A stretch of DNA of 64,000 bases, taken from NCBI RefSeq assembly GCF_900090305.1, contig NZ_LT607751.1, positions 3,286,001 to 3,350,000 on the forward strand, given 5' to 3'. Shown here one piece after another: positions 24,553 through 33,689 of the stretch. The position numbers and the translations under genes are program-made. The first letter of the stretch is position 1; the number at the start of each line of letters is the position of its first letter. The notes under the pieces were generated by a model, which saw nothing but the letters and a program-made list of their open reading frames with translations, was not told the origin of the DNA and made no database searches. The stretch is from Micromonospora siamensis (GTDB lineage: Bacteria; Actinomycetota; Actinomycetes; Mycobacteriales; Micromonosporaceae).

Positions 24553-25458
24553 ATGGCTTTTGCGGCACACCGTCTGGTGGCCACGGTGGCACTGGTGTCC
24601 CTGACCGCCTGCAGTCCCGCCGATGCCGCCGAACAGCCGACGCGGGACAGCGCACCGGCGTCGACCGCACCCGCCGCCGCCGACCGGGAGCACGAGTTCC
24701 GGCAGCTGGAGGAGAGGTTCGACGCCCGGCTGGGGGTCTACGCGATCGACACCGGCACCGGCCGGACCGTGCAGTACCGGGCCGACGACCGGTTCGCGTA
24801 CGCCTCGACCTTCAAGGCGCTGGCCGCCGCCGAGGTCCTCGACGAGACCACGGACGCCGAGTTGGACCGGGTGGTGCGGTACTCGGCGGACGACCTGGTG
24901 ACCTACTCGCCGATCACCGGGCGGCACGTCGACGAGGGCATGACGCTGCGCGCGATCGCCGACGCGGCCGTGCGCTACAGCGACAACACCGCCGGCAACC
25001 TGATGCTGCGGCAGCTCGGCGGACCGCAGAAGTTCGAGAAGGAACTGCGCGAGGTCGGCGACAAGGTCACCGACCCGGCGCGCTGGGAGACCGCGCTCAA
25101 CGAGGCCCGGCCCGGCGACCGGCGGGACACCAGCACCCCGCGGGCCATGGCCGGATCGCTGCGGGCGTACGCCGTCGGTGACGCCCTCGAACCCGCGGAC
25201 CGCGACATCCTCACCGGTTGGCTGCGAGGCAACACCACCGGCGGCGAGCTGATCCGCGCCGGCGTTCCCGACGGCTGGGTCGTCGGGGACAAGACCGGTG
25301 CCGGCGGCTACGGCACCCGTAACGACATCGCGGTGATCTGGCCGCCGGACCGGGTGCCGATCGTCCTCGCGGTGCTCTCCAGCCGCGACGAGAAGGACGC
25401 CGACTACGACAACGCCCTCATCGCCGAGGCGACGAAGGTGGCGCTGGCCGGCTGGTGA
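24553..25458 (+). CDS. Class A beta-lactamase, probable lipoprotein
   Basis: This 301-residue protein has a signal peptide with a lipobox (SLTAC, Cys20), so it is probably lipid-anchored. All class A motifs are present: Ser85-T-F-Lys88, S143-D-N, the omega-loop E179-x-x-L-N (ETALN) and K247-T-G. It hydrolyses the beta-lactam ring. The ATG follows AAGGAG. Substrate range cannot be told from sequence. It is followed on the same strand by a CPBP protease gene 180 bp downstream, with a hairpin between. Confidence 0.96.
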   Translation: MAFAAHRLVATVALVSLTACSPADAAEQPTRDSAPASTAPAAADREHEFRQLEERFDARLGVYAIDTGTGRTVQYRADDRFAYASTFKALAAAEVLDETTDAELDRVVRYSADDLVTYSPITGRHVDEGMTLRAIADAAVRYSDNTAGNLMLRQLGGPQKFEKELREVGDKVTDPARWETALNEARPGDRRDTSTPRAMAGSLRAYAVGDALEPADRDILTGWLRGNTTGGELIRAGVPDGWVVGDKTGAGGYGTRNDIAVIWPPDRVPIVLAVLSSRDEKDADYDNALIAEATKVALAGW

Positions 25459-25517
25459 TCCGCTGACCGGCACCCACTCGCCGAGCGTCCGCCCGGACGC
25501 GTCGGACGTCGCGGGGC

Positions 25518-25536
25518 GGCAGCGACGCCCGCTGCC
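25518..25536. terminator. Hairpin downstream of class A beta-lactamase
   Basis: ggcagcg and cgctgcc form a perfect 7-bp stem with a 5-nt loop, 60 nt past the stop. There is no T-run. Confidence 0.42.
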
Positions 25537-25638
25537 CCGTCGGCGACGACTCCGCCACCAGCCGGTGCGGCGGCACCGCCCGTCGGCGCGCTGTGCGGTG
25601 CAAGGAAACGTCCACCCCTTTCGGAAGGAACCCTCCCG

Positions 25639-26601
25639 ATGAGTACGCCACGATCCGACGGATCCTGGACGACGACGGATCGTCCCGGCCCTGCCGAACC
25701 CGGCCCGGGACCACGGACACCGGAGCATCCGGCCGTCGACAGTTCCCGCCCGTTCGGCGCCCACCTGCGCATGGCCTGGTGGAAACCGCTCGTGGTCCTC
25801 GCCGCGCCGCCGCTGGTGATGCTGGTCCTCCAGGTGCTGTCCTGGCAGCTCGTGGGCGTCATCGAGGGCAGCGACGACCCGATGTCCCCCACCATGACAC
25901 CGTTGAAGTCCCTGGGCATCAACCTCAGCATCGGCGCGTCGGGCGTCGTGGCGGTCCTGCTCCTGGCGCGGCTCGCCCGGGTGCCGTGGCGGAGCCTGAT
26001 CAGCTCACCCCGCGCCTTCGACGCCCGCCGCCTGGGAACCTACCTGGTCGCCGCGGCGCTGCTGGTGAGTGCCGGGCTCGGTGTCGTGGCGCTTGTCGCA
26101 CCGGACTCGACGCCCTGGGTCGGCTTCGGTGTCAGCGGCACGACCGTCGCCCTGCTGGTGGTCACCGTGCTGACCACGCCGCTGCAGTCCGCCGGCGAGG
26201 AGCTGTGGTGGCGCAGCGCCGTGCTGCCCGCCACCGCGTCGTGGGTGCGCGCGGTCCGGCCCGCCCTGGCCGTCGGGCTCGTCGTGTCCAGCCTCGGCTT
26301 CGCCGTGCTCCACGGCTCGACCGACCCCTGGCTGTTCGGCTACTACGCCTTCATCGGCCTCTGCACCGGCCTGATGGCGATCATCAGCCGCGGCATCGAG
26401 GCGCCGGTCGCCTTCCACGTCGCCAACAACGTCCTGTTCGGGATCGTCAACACGGTGCTGGCGGACGGTGAGCCCTACGCGATCGACCGGTCCACCGACT
26501 CCGGTGACGCGTCGCTGCTGATCCTCGCGGCCGTCAACATCGCCATGGTGGCGCTGGTCTGGTTGCGCGAGCGGCGGGCCCGCGCCGTCGGCGTCGGCTA
26601 A
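25639..26601 (+). CDS. CPBP family intramembrane metalloprotease (copy 2)
   Basis: This 320-residue membrane protein starts at an ATG after GGAAGGA. The CPBP motifs are E187-E188-L-W-W-R192 (within TPLQSAGEELWWR), His225 in FAVLHGSTDP and His260 with Asn264 in FHVANN. Its Pro-rich cytoplasmic N-terminus (1-45) is longer than in copy 1. The string TPLQSAGEE and the HG-TDP context are shared with the protease at 20611-21585, so the two are likely paralogues. It stands downstream of the beta-lactamase gene and converges on the second serine-hydrolase gene. Confidence 0.9.
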   Translation: MSTPRSDGSWTTTDRPGPAEPGPGPRTPEHPAVDSSRPFGAHLRMAWWKPLVVLAAPPLVMLVLQVLSWQLVGVIEGSDDPMSPTMTPLKSLGINLSIGASGVVAVLLLARLARVPWRSLISSPRAFDARRLGTYLVAAALLVSAGLGVVALVAPDSTPWVGFGVSGTTVALLVVTVLTTPLQSAGEELWWRSAVLPATASWVRAVRPALAVGLVVSSLGFAVLHGSTDPWLFGYYAFIGLCTGLMAIISRGIEAPVAFHVANNVLFGIVNTVLADGEPYAIDRSTDSGDASLLILAAVNIAMVALVWLRERRARAVGVG

Positions 26602-27518
26602 CCCCACCAGGGCATGGTGCCCGTGCGCAGATGGTCGTGCAGCGACCGGGCGACCTGCGCCATCGTCGCCTCGCTGCCGGGTTGGGCCGCGGCGGGCACC
26701 CGGGAGGCGGTCAGCGCGGCGACCGCGTACGACTGCCCGTCGGCGTGCTCCACCACGCCCACCTCGTGGCGCAGGTGCAGCAGGGTGCCGGTCTTGGACG
26801 ACCAGCGGGAGGCGTCGGAGGTGAAGTCGGGGGCGAGCCGCTGCCGGTGCAGGTTGTCGCCCATCAGGGCGCGTACCCGGGTGGCGGCCGCCTCGTGGAT
26901 CGTCGAGGGTCGCCAGAGGGCGTGCAGCAGGTCGACGAAGGCTCGCGCCGATCCGGCGTTGGCCCGGTTGACGTCGAGCTGGGCGACCGGATGGCCCTGC
27001 CCAGGGGTCGCCGCGCCGATGGCGAGGGAGTGGGCCAGGTGCACCTCGTCGGGGCCGAGACGTTCCGCCGGCGTGTCGGCGAGGTCGCCCGCCCGGTGTC
27101 GTACCGCGATGCCGTCGACGCGCAGTCGCCGCAGCTCGGCGGCGACCGCGGCCGGTGGAACGAGGTCGAACAGGGCGTCGGCGGCGACGCTGTCGCTGAT
27201 GCAGGTGCTCAGGTAGAGCAGGTCGTCAACGGCGATCCGCGCCGGGTGGCGGAAGCGACTCAGCCCGGTCGGGCCCGGTGTGGTGACCCGGCCGGGCGGG
27301 ACGTCGACAGGCGTCGCCGGGTCCAGTTCCCCGCGCGCGACCCGCTCCAGCACGGCGACCGCTAGCGGGATCTTCACCAGCGACGCCGCCGGGTACGGGG
27401 TCTCCGTGTCGAAGCCGATCTCCGCGCCGGTGTCGAGGTCGCGTACCAGGAAGGCGCCGTGCAGCCCCGCCTCGTCGAGCAGGTCCTGGGCGTTGCGGAC
27501 GACCGCGGTGGCGCTCAT
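26598..27518 (-). CDS. Serine hydrolase of class A beta-lactamase type
   Basis: This 306-residue protein has Ser46-L-V-Lys49 (ASLVK), S108-D-S110 and K242-T-G (SSKTGTLLHLRHEVGVVEHA). These are the three motifs of the serine beta-lactamase/PBP fold. I see no E-x-x-L-N omega-loop glutamate, so it may be a beta-lactamase-like or carboxypeptidase-type hydrolase. There is no signal peptide. The ATG overlaps the stop of the upstream LysR gene in an ATGA arrangement, indicating translational coupling. Confidence 0.85.
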   Translation of the reverse strand: MSATAVVRNAQDLLDEAGLHGAFLVRDLDTGAEIGFDTETPYPAASLVKIPLAVAVLERVARGELDPATPVDVPPGRVTTPGPTGLSRFRHPARIAVDDLLYLSTCISDSVAADALFDLVPPAAVAAELRRLRVDGIAVRHRAGDLADTPAERLGPDEVHLAHSLAIGAATPGQGHPVAQLDVNRANAGSARAFVDLLHALWRPSTIHEAAATRVRALMGDNLHRQRLAPDFTSDASRWSSKTGTLLHLRHEVGVVEHADGQSYAVAALTASRVPAAAQPGSEATMAQVARSLHDHLRTGTMPWWG

Positions 27519-28444
27519 GTCGGATCTCCGGTCGACGGGCTGCCCGGTGGGGAACCCTCGGTGGGCGACGGGTGGTCGGCGGCGCCCAGGCAGTGTGCGA
27601 TGTCCGCGTACAGGACTGAGCGCAGCTGGTCGAGGTCCTCGCGCACGCCGGCCGCGACGTCGTAGCCCCGCAGCAGCCACGGGTCGGCGAGCGGACGCCA
27701 GTGCAACGCGAAGTCCTCGGCCTGCTGACGGGAGCAGAGCAGCAGGTCGGGGGAGCCGAGGGCCGCCGCCGCGGCGTCGACCAGCGACGGCGCGACCGTC
27801 ACCTGAGACGGCGCCAGCCCGGCCGACTGCCCGGCACGGGTCAGCGGGTCCCGCAGGTGCGCGACGTCGTCCTCGGGTTGGATCAGGATCCGCCGACGTG
27901 CCTGCGTGCGGGCCCGGCCGCTGCGCAGCGTCTCCAGGAACACCGTCGGCGCCGGAATGGGGGTCCGCGCGGCCAACCCGAGCGGTACCCGCCAGGTCGC
28001 CGCCGCCTCCGGAACCGCGACGATGCCGGCGCCGACCTCCAGGGTCCGGCAGAGCCGTTCGCGCTCCTGCGGACCGGCCGGCCGTACCTCCAGGTGGATC
28101 CGCTGCCGCCGCGCCGCGACCACCAGCGCGGCGAGGCGGGGCGGCGGGCAGATCTCGGGTACGGCGACCCGCAGCGGGCGCAACCGGGCCCGCTCGGCGT
28201 CGTCGGCCATGGCGTCGGCGAGGTCGACCAGGCGCCGGGCCGACGGCAGCATGTCCCGCCCGAACGGCGTCAGCCGCACCGCCCGGGACGACCTGTCGAA
28301 CAGCCGCGCCCCGAAGTGCTCCTCCAGGGCGGCGATGCGGCGGCTGGCGACCGACTGGGGGATGCCCGCGGCGGCGGCCCCGGAGGTGAAGCTCCCGTGA
28401 CCGCTGACCGCGACGAAGGCCCGGCAGGCGGCGACCACATCCAC
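27515..28444 (-). CDS. LysR family transcriptional regulator
   Basis: This 309-residue protein has a typical N-terminal LysR helix-turn-helix: FVAVSGHGSFTSGAAAAGIP, then QSVASRRIAALEEHFGARLF at about residues 10-50. The C-terminal effector-binding domain follows. The protein ends in a Pro/Ser-rich tail (PTEGSPPGSPSTGDPT). It shares an operon with the downstream serine hydrolase through a 4-bp overlap. AmpR-type LysR regulators of beta-lactamases are usually divergent, so this co-directional coupling is unusual. Confidence 0.9.
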   Translation of the reverse strand: MDVVAACRAFVAVSGHGSFTSGAAAAGIPQSVASRRIAALEEHFGARLFDRSSRAVRLTPFGRDMLPSARRLVDLADAMADDAERARLRPLRVAVPEICPPPRLAALVVAARRQRIHLEVRPAGPQERERLCRTLEVGAGIVAVPEAAATWRVPLGLAARTPIPAPTVFLETLRSGRARTQARRRILIQPEDDVAHLRDPLTRAGQSAGLAPSQVTVAPSLVDAAAAALGSPDLLLCSRQQAEDFALHWRPLADPWLLRGYDVAAGVREDLDQLRSVLYADIAHCLGAADHPSPTEGSPPGSPSTGDPT

Positions 28445-28574
28445 CTGGCGAACCTATACCCGGACCGCATGGGTGGGCCGGCGCGGTGCCCTGCCCCGCA
28501 TCGGCCGGGCAGCCGGGAACGCGGCAACGACACCTCGTCGTGCGGGGCGGTCACCATGCCTCACCTGGCAGCGG

Positions 28575-29228
28575 CTACGAGGGGAACCGCCTCCAGTGCC
28601 CCTCGGAGACGACCTCGACAGCGCCGTCGGTCACCTTGATGGCCGTCTGGTCGTCGATCGCGTACGCCGGCCCCGCGATCTCGGCCACCCATTTCTCGGC
28701 ACCGGCCATGGTGTTGTCCGGCTCGAGACCCAGGTGCGGGAAGATCGAGAAGTCGACGAACCCCAGGGTGCGGTCGTCGGGCGCGGACTGCCACTCCACG
28801 AAGTCCGCACCGATGCGTGGGGTCAGCACCATGCTCCCCGCGCTCAACCCCACCCAGACGGTGTCCCGCAGCGAGGGCAGGAGGTCCGCCAACCCGGACT
28901 GCCGCATCCAGTGGCACAGGTACGTCGCATCACCGCCGGCCACGAGCATGACGTCCGCCTCCCGGACCCAGGGGACCCACCGCTCCTCGCCGATGCTGGG
29001 CAGCGCCGTCAACTCGAGGACGCCCAGCGACTTCCAGCCCAGGCCGCACATGGGTAGCGGCGACTGACCCGTGATGAAGCGCCAGGCCGAGGCCGGCCCG
29101 CCCATGGGATGGCAGGCCGTGGGGATGCAGAGGGCACTGGACTCCGCGATCGGCTTGCCCAGCAGCTCGACCAGCGCATCGCGGATGCTCGGGTTCTGGA
29201 CGCCCGCGGATGTGAGAAGAAGCTTCAC
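28575..29228 (-). CDS. Peptidase E / class I glutamine amidotransferase-like protein (S51)
   Basis: This 217-residue protein starts at a GTG right after GGAGG and begins VKLLLTSAGVQN. The S51-type core is ADVMLVAGGDATYL followed by the nucleophile elbow GLSAGSM with Ser129. S51 peptidase E cleaves Asp-Xaa dipeptides; cyanophycinase shares the fold. A longer frame to 29324 exists, but the ribosome site decides the GTG. The substrate is not certain. Confidence 0.85.
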   Translation of the reverse strand: MKLLLTSAGVQNPSIRDALVELLGKPIAESSALCIPTACHPMGGPASAWRFITGQSPLPMCGLGWKSLGVLELTALPSIGEERWVPWVREADVMLVAGGDATYLCHWMRQSGLADLLPSLRDTVWVGLSAGSMVLTPRIGADFVEWQSAPDDRTLGFVDFSIFPHLGLEPDNTMAGAEKWVAEIAGPAYAIDDQTAIKVTDGAVEVVSEGHWRRFPS

Positions 29229-29330
29229 GCTTGCCTCCGGTAGGTAGCGGTCATGACGCTCTCCGGCGAGAGTCAGAAGATCGGGTGTACGGGAAGACAG
29301 ACCCGACGCCACGACGAAACTCATCGCGTA

Positions 29331-29960
29331 CTACCGGTCGGATCGCGCTCCCACGGTGACGACTGGGCCGGCGTCGAGGCCGGCGGCGATCTCGGCCGGC
29401 AACGGATAGCCGCGTTCGACAGGCAGCTGAGCTGCTGCCGCCGCTTCGTCGCCGTCCCGCAGAAGCTGCCGGACGCGATGCACCATGGGAGTGATGTCGG
29501 TGACGGCGACGATCCAGTCGTCGACGTACCGGTCGACCGCCTCGCCCGACAGCCCGACCTGCAGCGAGCGGTACGGCAGTGCCGTCAGCTGTAGTGACCG
29601 TTCCGGATCCCACTGCACCCGTACCGGGCTGGTCCTCAGCCGCCGCGACCAGCTCGCCCGGTCGCCGTGCAGGGCCCGGTCGTAGTGGCTCAGGCAGGCG
29701 CGCGCCAGCGCCCACTCGAAGCCTTGCCGCGTGATGTCGACGGCCAGCACGCGCTCCTGACCCACCTTGGTGGCCCAGCCGCAGCGGTACATCATCCACA
29801 GGAAGGATGGCTTGATCCACGTCATCCGGTCCCGCTTGAAAGGGGCCACAAAGTGGCCCGCCGCCACCGCAGGAAGGGCGATCTGCGGGGGATACGCCTG
29901 GTAGACGGTGATGGTGTCGGACGAGTAGCGGGCGCGGATCTGACGGGCGGGAACGGACAC
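29331..29960 (-). CDS. DUF4291 domain protein
   Basis: This 209-residue protein starts at a GTG after AGGATC. It carries the very conserved DUF4291 text RQIRARYSSDTITVYQAYPP, then FKRDRMTWIKPSFLWMMYRC and ERVLAVDITRQGFEWAL. The family is widespread in bacteria and fungi and has no assigned reaction that I know of. It lies about 100 nt upstream of the peptidase E gene on the same strand and could share its transcript. Confidence 0.92.
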   Translation of the reverse strand: MSVPARQIRARYSSDTITVYQAYPPQIALPAVAAGHFVAPFKRDRMTWIKPSFLWMMYRCGWATKVGQERVLAVDITRQGFEWALARACLSHYDRALHGDRASWSRRLRTSPVRVQWDPERSLQLTALPYRSLQVGLSGEAVDRYVDDWIVAVTDITPMVHRVRQLLRDGDEAAAAAQLPVERGYPLPAEIAAGLDAGPVVTVGARSDR

Positions 29961-30097
29961 GAGCCGATCCTGACCGATCGGGACTCGGACGCTCCAGCGG
30001 AATTCCGCACCCGTGCCGCCGGGACCGGTCAGTCGGGTGGCAGCGGCGCGACCGGGCGGACCGCCGCGAACTGGTCGTGCTCTGTCAGGATCGGCGC

Positions 30098-30454
30098 ATG
30101 GCGAACGTCTGGTCCGGTGTCACGATCGACTGCCTCGACCCCGAGCGGGTGGCCCGATTCTGGAGCGCCCTGCTCGGTCGCGAGTTCGGCCCGTCGCAGG
30201 AGGGCTGGGTCTACCTCGGCGAGCGAGGTGAGCCGCAGCCGCGGCTGGTGTTCCAGCCGGTGGCTGAGCCCCGAACAGGCAAGGTGCGGATCCACCTCGA
30301 CATCTCCGTCGACGACATCGACGAGGCCATGGCGGCGGTCATCGATCTCGGTGGCCGGTTCACCGGTGAGCGGCACGACTACGAGGAGGGTGTGGTCGTC
30401 GTCATGGCCGACCCTGAGGATCACGAGTTCTGCCTGGTCGAGTACTACGGCTGA
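30098..30454 (+). CDS. VOC (glyoxalase/dioxygenase-fold) family protein
   Basis: This 118-residue protein begins MANVWSGVTIDCLDPERVAR and has the beta-alpha-beta-beta-beta pattern of vicinal oxygen chelate proteins: ARFWSALLGREFG, then VRIHLDISVDDIDEAMAAVI, DLGGRF and DPEDHEFCLVEYYG. Metal ligands may be the His in RIHLDIS and the Glu in FCLVEYY. VOC proteins include glyoxalases, dioxygenases and drug-binding resistance proteins. Its end meets the unknown gene at 30468 in convergent orientation, 13 nt apart. Confidence 0.85.
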   Translation: MANVWSGVTIDCLDPERVARFWSALLGREFGPSQEGWVYLGERGEPQPRLVFQPVAEPRTGKVRIHLDISVDDIDEAMAAVIDLGGRFTGERHDYEEGVVVVMADPEDHEFCLVEYYG

Positions 30455-30467
30455 GCGGACCGAGCCG

Positions 30468-31712
30468 CTACCGGGCGGTGCTCCCTCGACGCGCCCGCTC
30501 GAACTCGGCGACATCCGACATCCAGGGACCGTGCCCGTCGAGTGCGGCGCAGCCACCGCGGACGAAGGCGCTCACCAGCGTCCGGTACCCGCCGATCCCG
30601 TCCACCAGGCTGTACTCGACCTGGTACTGCGGATCCGACCCGGCGTCCCCGTTCCGCACGGTCGTGATCCGGGCGATGGAGTCCGCGTAGAAGTGCAGCT
30701 GGATCCCCTCGCCCAGCTCCTCGTCCTCGATGGTGAACACCTCGTTGTCCCCGGCGGAGCGATCGGCGACGAACTCCCAGAACTCGGCGGAGGCGGTGCG
30801 GGGACCGCCCCGTAGCCACTTCCGCTCGCCGTCCTTGTCGTCGGTGAACGTCAGGGCGGTCTTTCCGAGGTCCGCCTCGTCGTCCTCCACCGGGGTGTCC
30901 CCGGCGCGGTGCGCGGCCTCCGAGCACATCAGGAGGCTCACCGTACGCACCGCGTCGCCGGCGAGTGCGGGGTACGCGCGGCGCACGGCGGCGTCGACCG
31001 TGGCCGCCAGCCGCTCCCAGTCGCGCTTGTCGGTGGCCCGGTGTCCCCGTCGCGGATCGAGGCCGATCCGCATCCCGGCGCACGCCTGCTCGGCGGTGGC
31101 GATCACCCGCAGGACCTGGGGCAGCAGCGCGGGGTCGACGGCGTCGGGCGTGCGCCTGGGCACCGTCGCGCCGTGCAGGTACTGGCCCGTGTACGTCAGG
31201 ATCGCCGCGTCGAGTGGCCCGAGGACCGCCCCGCGCTGGGCGCGGCGACGGTTCGCGTGATGCTCCTGAGCGCGTTTCTCGTTCGCCTCCTCTGTCGCCG
31301 CGCGCATCGCCCCGCAGACCTGACCGCGCTCGAGCAGACCGATGGTGGCGCCATGGGCGACGAGCCGGCTGCTGTCCCACGGGATGCGCCGAAAGAGCGC
31401 GTCGACGTCCTCGGGCGGGGCGAGCAGGATCGGGTCCAGGAGCGCGACTGCGGCGTTCTCGTCGAGTCGCCCCCGGGTGCCGGCGGCCTCGCACAGCGGA
31501 AGGAGCGCACTCCACAGCAGCAGGTGTCTGGCCAGGTCCTCCTGGATCACCGCAAGATGGGCTTCGGAGATCGGGACCGTGAAGACGCGGGGTTCGTGGT
31601 TGGCGTCGGCCCCGGCGGCGAGCAGCAGTTTCGGCTCACCCTTCTCGCGGATCACGTTCGGGATCCAGCCGCTGCTGCGGGTGAAGACGATGTCTCTCAC
31701 CGCTCTGTTCAC
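30468..31712 (-). CDS. Protein of unknown function (possibly DUF6357-like), 414 residues
   Basis: It begins at a GTG (VNRAVRDIVFTRSSGWIPNV) that overlaps the stop of the upstream gene by GTGA, so the two are coupled. It contains no signal peptide or membrane segment. Features include a hydrophobic FTVPISEAHLAVIQEDLARH helix, a mid-region with DAAILTYTGQYLHG and C-terminal IGGYRTLVSAFVRGGCAALD. It resembles actinobacterial DUF6357-type sequences by memory only. No catalytic motif was recognised. The extended upstream frame is a shadow of the preceding gene. Confidence 0.62.
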   Translation of the reverse strand: MNRAVRDIVFTRSSGWIPNVIREKGEPKLLLAAGADANHEPRVFTVPISEAHLAVIQEDLARHLLLWSALLPLCEAAGTRGRLDENAAVALLDPILLAPPEDVDALFRRIPWDSSRLVAHGATIGLLERGQVCGAMRAATEEANEKRAQEHHANRRRAQRGAVLGPLDAAILTYTGQYLHGATVPRRTPDAVDPALLPQVLRVIATAEQACAGMRIGLDPRRGHRATDKRDWERLAATVDAAVRRAYPALAGDAVRTVSLLMCSEAAHRAGDTPVEDDEADLGKTALTFTDDKDGERKWLRGGPRTASAEFWEFVADRSAGDNEVFTIEDEELGEGIQLHFYADSIARITTVRNGDAGSDPQYQVEYSLVDGIGGYRTLVSAFVRGGCAALDGHGPWMSDVAEFERARRGSTAR

Positions 31713-32362
31713 GCCCACCGTGCGGACTCGGCGTCGAGGCGTGGGTCGGTGCGGACCCAGACTTCGCCCCCGGCGGCCTCGGCCGGGGCGTCGGCCCGTT
31801 CGAGACCGAGGAACTCGATCAACTGGAGCAGTTCGGCCCGTTCGGCCCGGTCGTCGTCGACGTCGTGCGAGTCGAAGAAGACGTAGTACTGGTCGGACGG
31901 GTCGACGATGCCCGAGTCTGCCCAGATCCGGCCGACTTCCTCGATCGCCGTGGCTTCCGTCGTGAACGTGGCGGCGCGGGCGGCACCCCGGGTCTCCGGC
32001 GACGCGTCGAGCAGTGAGAGGTCGGAGAACCACTGGCCGAAGTGGTCGAGGCCGGCGTATCCGTTCTCGAAGAACAGCCACGCGCTCGGAAGGTAGCGGT
32101 TGCCCCTGTTGACCTTGAGGTGCTCCGAGGAGGGCTGGTCCCCATCCCTGGTCCGGGAGATCACCCCCAGGCTGGGCCTGAGCACCAGACTCTGGCCCGC
32201 CGGCTCATCCCTGATGGTGTAGGTGTCGGACTCTCGACCCTGGAGGAACGCCGTGAACGCCGTGTTGGCCCCCTGCGGGTCGGCCACCGAGACGTGTTGA
32301 TCGTTGCCGTCACCGGCAGAGAAGACGAACTGCTTCGGTCCGGGACGGTAGGGGCGGGCCAT
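31709..32362 (-). CDS. Hypothetical protein, 217 residues, coupled to downstream unknown
   Basis: The ATG beginning MARPYRPGPKQFVFSAGDGN follows AAGGACCAG. I do not recognise a family. The sequence is soluble, acidic and mixed alpha/beta, with NRGNRYLPSAWLFFENGYAG and DQYYVFFDSHDVDDDRAERA. The 4-bp GTGA overlap with the following gene suggests a two-subunit system. It is divergent from a LacI gene across a 298-bp region. Confidence 0.65.
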   Translation of the reverse strand: MARPYRPGPKQFVFSAGDGNDQHVSVADPQGANTAFTAFLQGRESDTYTIRDEPAGQSLVLRPSLGVISRTRDGDQPSSEHLKVNRGNRYLPSAWLFFENGYAGLDHFGQWFSDLSLLDASPETRGAARAATFTTEATAIEEVGRIWADSGIVDPSDQYYVFFDSHDVDDDRAERAELLQLIEFLGLERADAPAEAAGGEVWVRTDPRLDAESARWA

Positions 32363-32660
32363 CTGGTCCTTCGTCTGCGTGAGAGGGCTCCACGAGCGGA
32401 GCGGATCAGGGCGGACATGCCGGCGGCCCCGATCATAGGCGTGCCGTGCGCGCCGGTCCCGCCGAGCGACCAGCCGGCTCGACCAGCAACGATCATGGCG
32501 GATGCGCCTCGGCCGGCTGGATGACCGCCGGGCGTACACTGGCGCTGGTCTCGTGGGGCGGGCGCCCGCGTCTCGTCGGGCGTGCGTGGGGCTGCCAATG
32601 GTGCGTCCAGCCGCCCGGCCATAGGGCGTGGTCGGGGGCCTGGCGGGAGGGTGGGGTGCC

Positions 32661-33662
32661 GTGCGTGGTCCCGCGATGACGGATGTCGCCCGTCTGGCCG
32701 GCGTCTCCCATCAGACGGTCTCCCGGGTGCTCAACGGGCACCCCAACGTCCGCGAGCAGACCCGGTTGCGGGTGCAGGCGGCGATCGTCGAGTTGAACTA
32801 CCGGCCCAACCGGGCCGCTCGCGCCCTGGTGACCGGGCGGTCCCAGGTCATCGGTGTGGTCGCGCAGAACACGACGCTCTACGGCCCGGCGTCGCTGCTG
32901 GCCGCGCTCGAACAGACCGCCGCGGAGGAGGGCTTCGCGGTGAGTGTGGGCAGCGTCCGGGATCTGGACCGGGTGTCGATCTCGGCGGCGGTGGAGCGGC
33001 ACCTGGCCTACCGGGTGGCGGGGATCGTGGTGATCGCCCCGGTGGAGTCGGCCGGTGAGGCGTTGGAGCACCTGCCCAAGGACGTCCCGCTGGTGACGGT
33101 CGACGGTGACCCGCGCCGGACGGCGCCGCTGGTGACCGTGGACCAGGTCGCCGGTGCGCGGGAGGCGACGCGACACCTGCTGGAGGCGGGGCACCGGACC
33201 GTGTGGCACGTGTCCGGTCCGGCCGACTGGTTCGACAGTGCCGGGCGGATCGAGGGTTGGCGGGAGACGTTACGGACGGCCGGTGCCGAGGTGCCGCCGG
33301 TGGTTGCGGCGGACTGGTCGGCGGCCTCGGGTTACCGGTGCGGGCAGATGTTGGCGCGGATGCCCGAGGTGACGGCGGTCTTCACCGCGAACGACCATCT
33401 GGCGCTGGGCGTGCTGCGGGCGTTGCACGAGTACGGCCGTCGGGTGCCCGACGACATCAGCGTGGTCGGCTTCGATGACGTGCCCGAGGCGGCGTACTTC
33501 ATTCCGCCGTTGACCACGGTGCGGCCGGACTTCGTCGCGGTCGCCCGGGCCAGCCTCGACCTGCTGCTCGCGCAGCTCGGCTCCGACACCGTCGGTGAGC
33601 TGCGGCAGACGATCGCCCCCACCCTGATCCCTCGGCAGAGTGTGGCAGCGCCACCGTCCTGA
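32661..33662 (+). CDS. LacI family transcriptional regulator
   Basis: This 333-residue protein starts at a GTG (VRGPAMTDVARLAGVSHQTV) after GGAGGG. The HTH plus hinge is MTDVARLAGVSHQTVSRVLN, then HPNVREQTRLRVQAAI. The periplasmic-binding-like core is GVVAQNTTLYGPASLLAALE through the C-terminal DDISVVGFDDVPEAAYFIPP, which is typical of the ligand domain. It probably responds to a sugar, but no transporter or glycosidase sits next to it. The target could be itself or the divergent unknown pair. Confidence 0.92.
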   Translation: MRGPAMTDVARLAGVSHQTVSRVLNGHPNVREQTRLRVQAAIVELNYRPNRAARALVTGRSQVIGVVAQNTTLYGPASLLAALEQTAAEEGFAVSVGSVRDLDRVSISAAVERHLAYRVAGIVVIAPVESAGEALEHLPKDVPLVTVDGDPRRTAPLVTVDQVAGAREATRHLLEAGHRTVWHVSGPADWFDSAGRIEGWRETLRTAGAEVPPVVAADWSAASGYRCGQMLARMPEVTAVFTANDHLALGVLRALHEYGRRVPDDISVVGFDDVPEAAYFIPPLTTVRPDFVAVARASLDLLLAQLGSDTVGELRQTIAPTLIPRQSVAAPPS

Positions 33663-33689
33663 TCGACGCCGGAGACCGGGCGGACCGCC

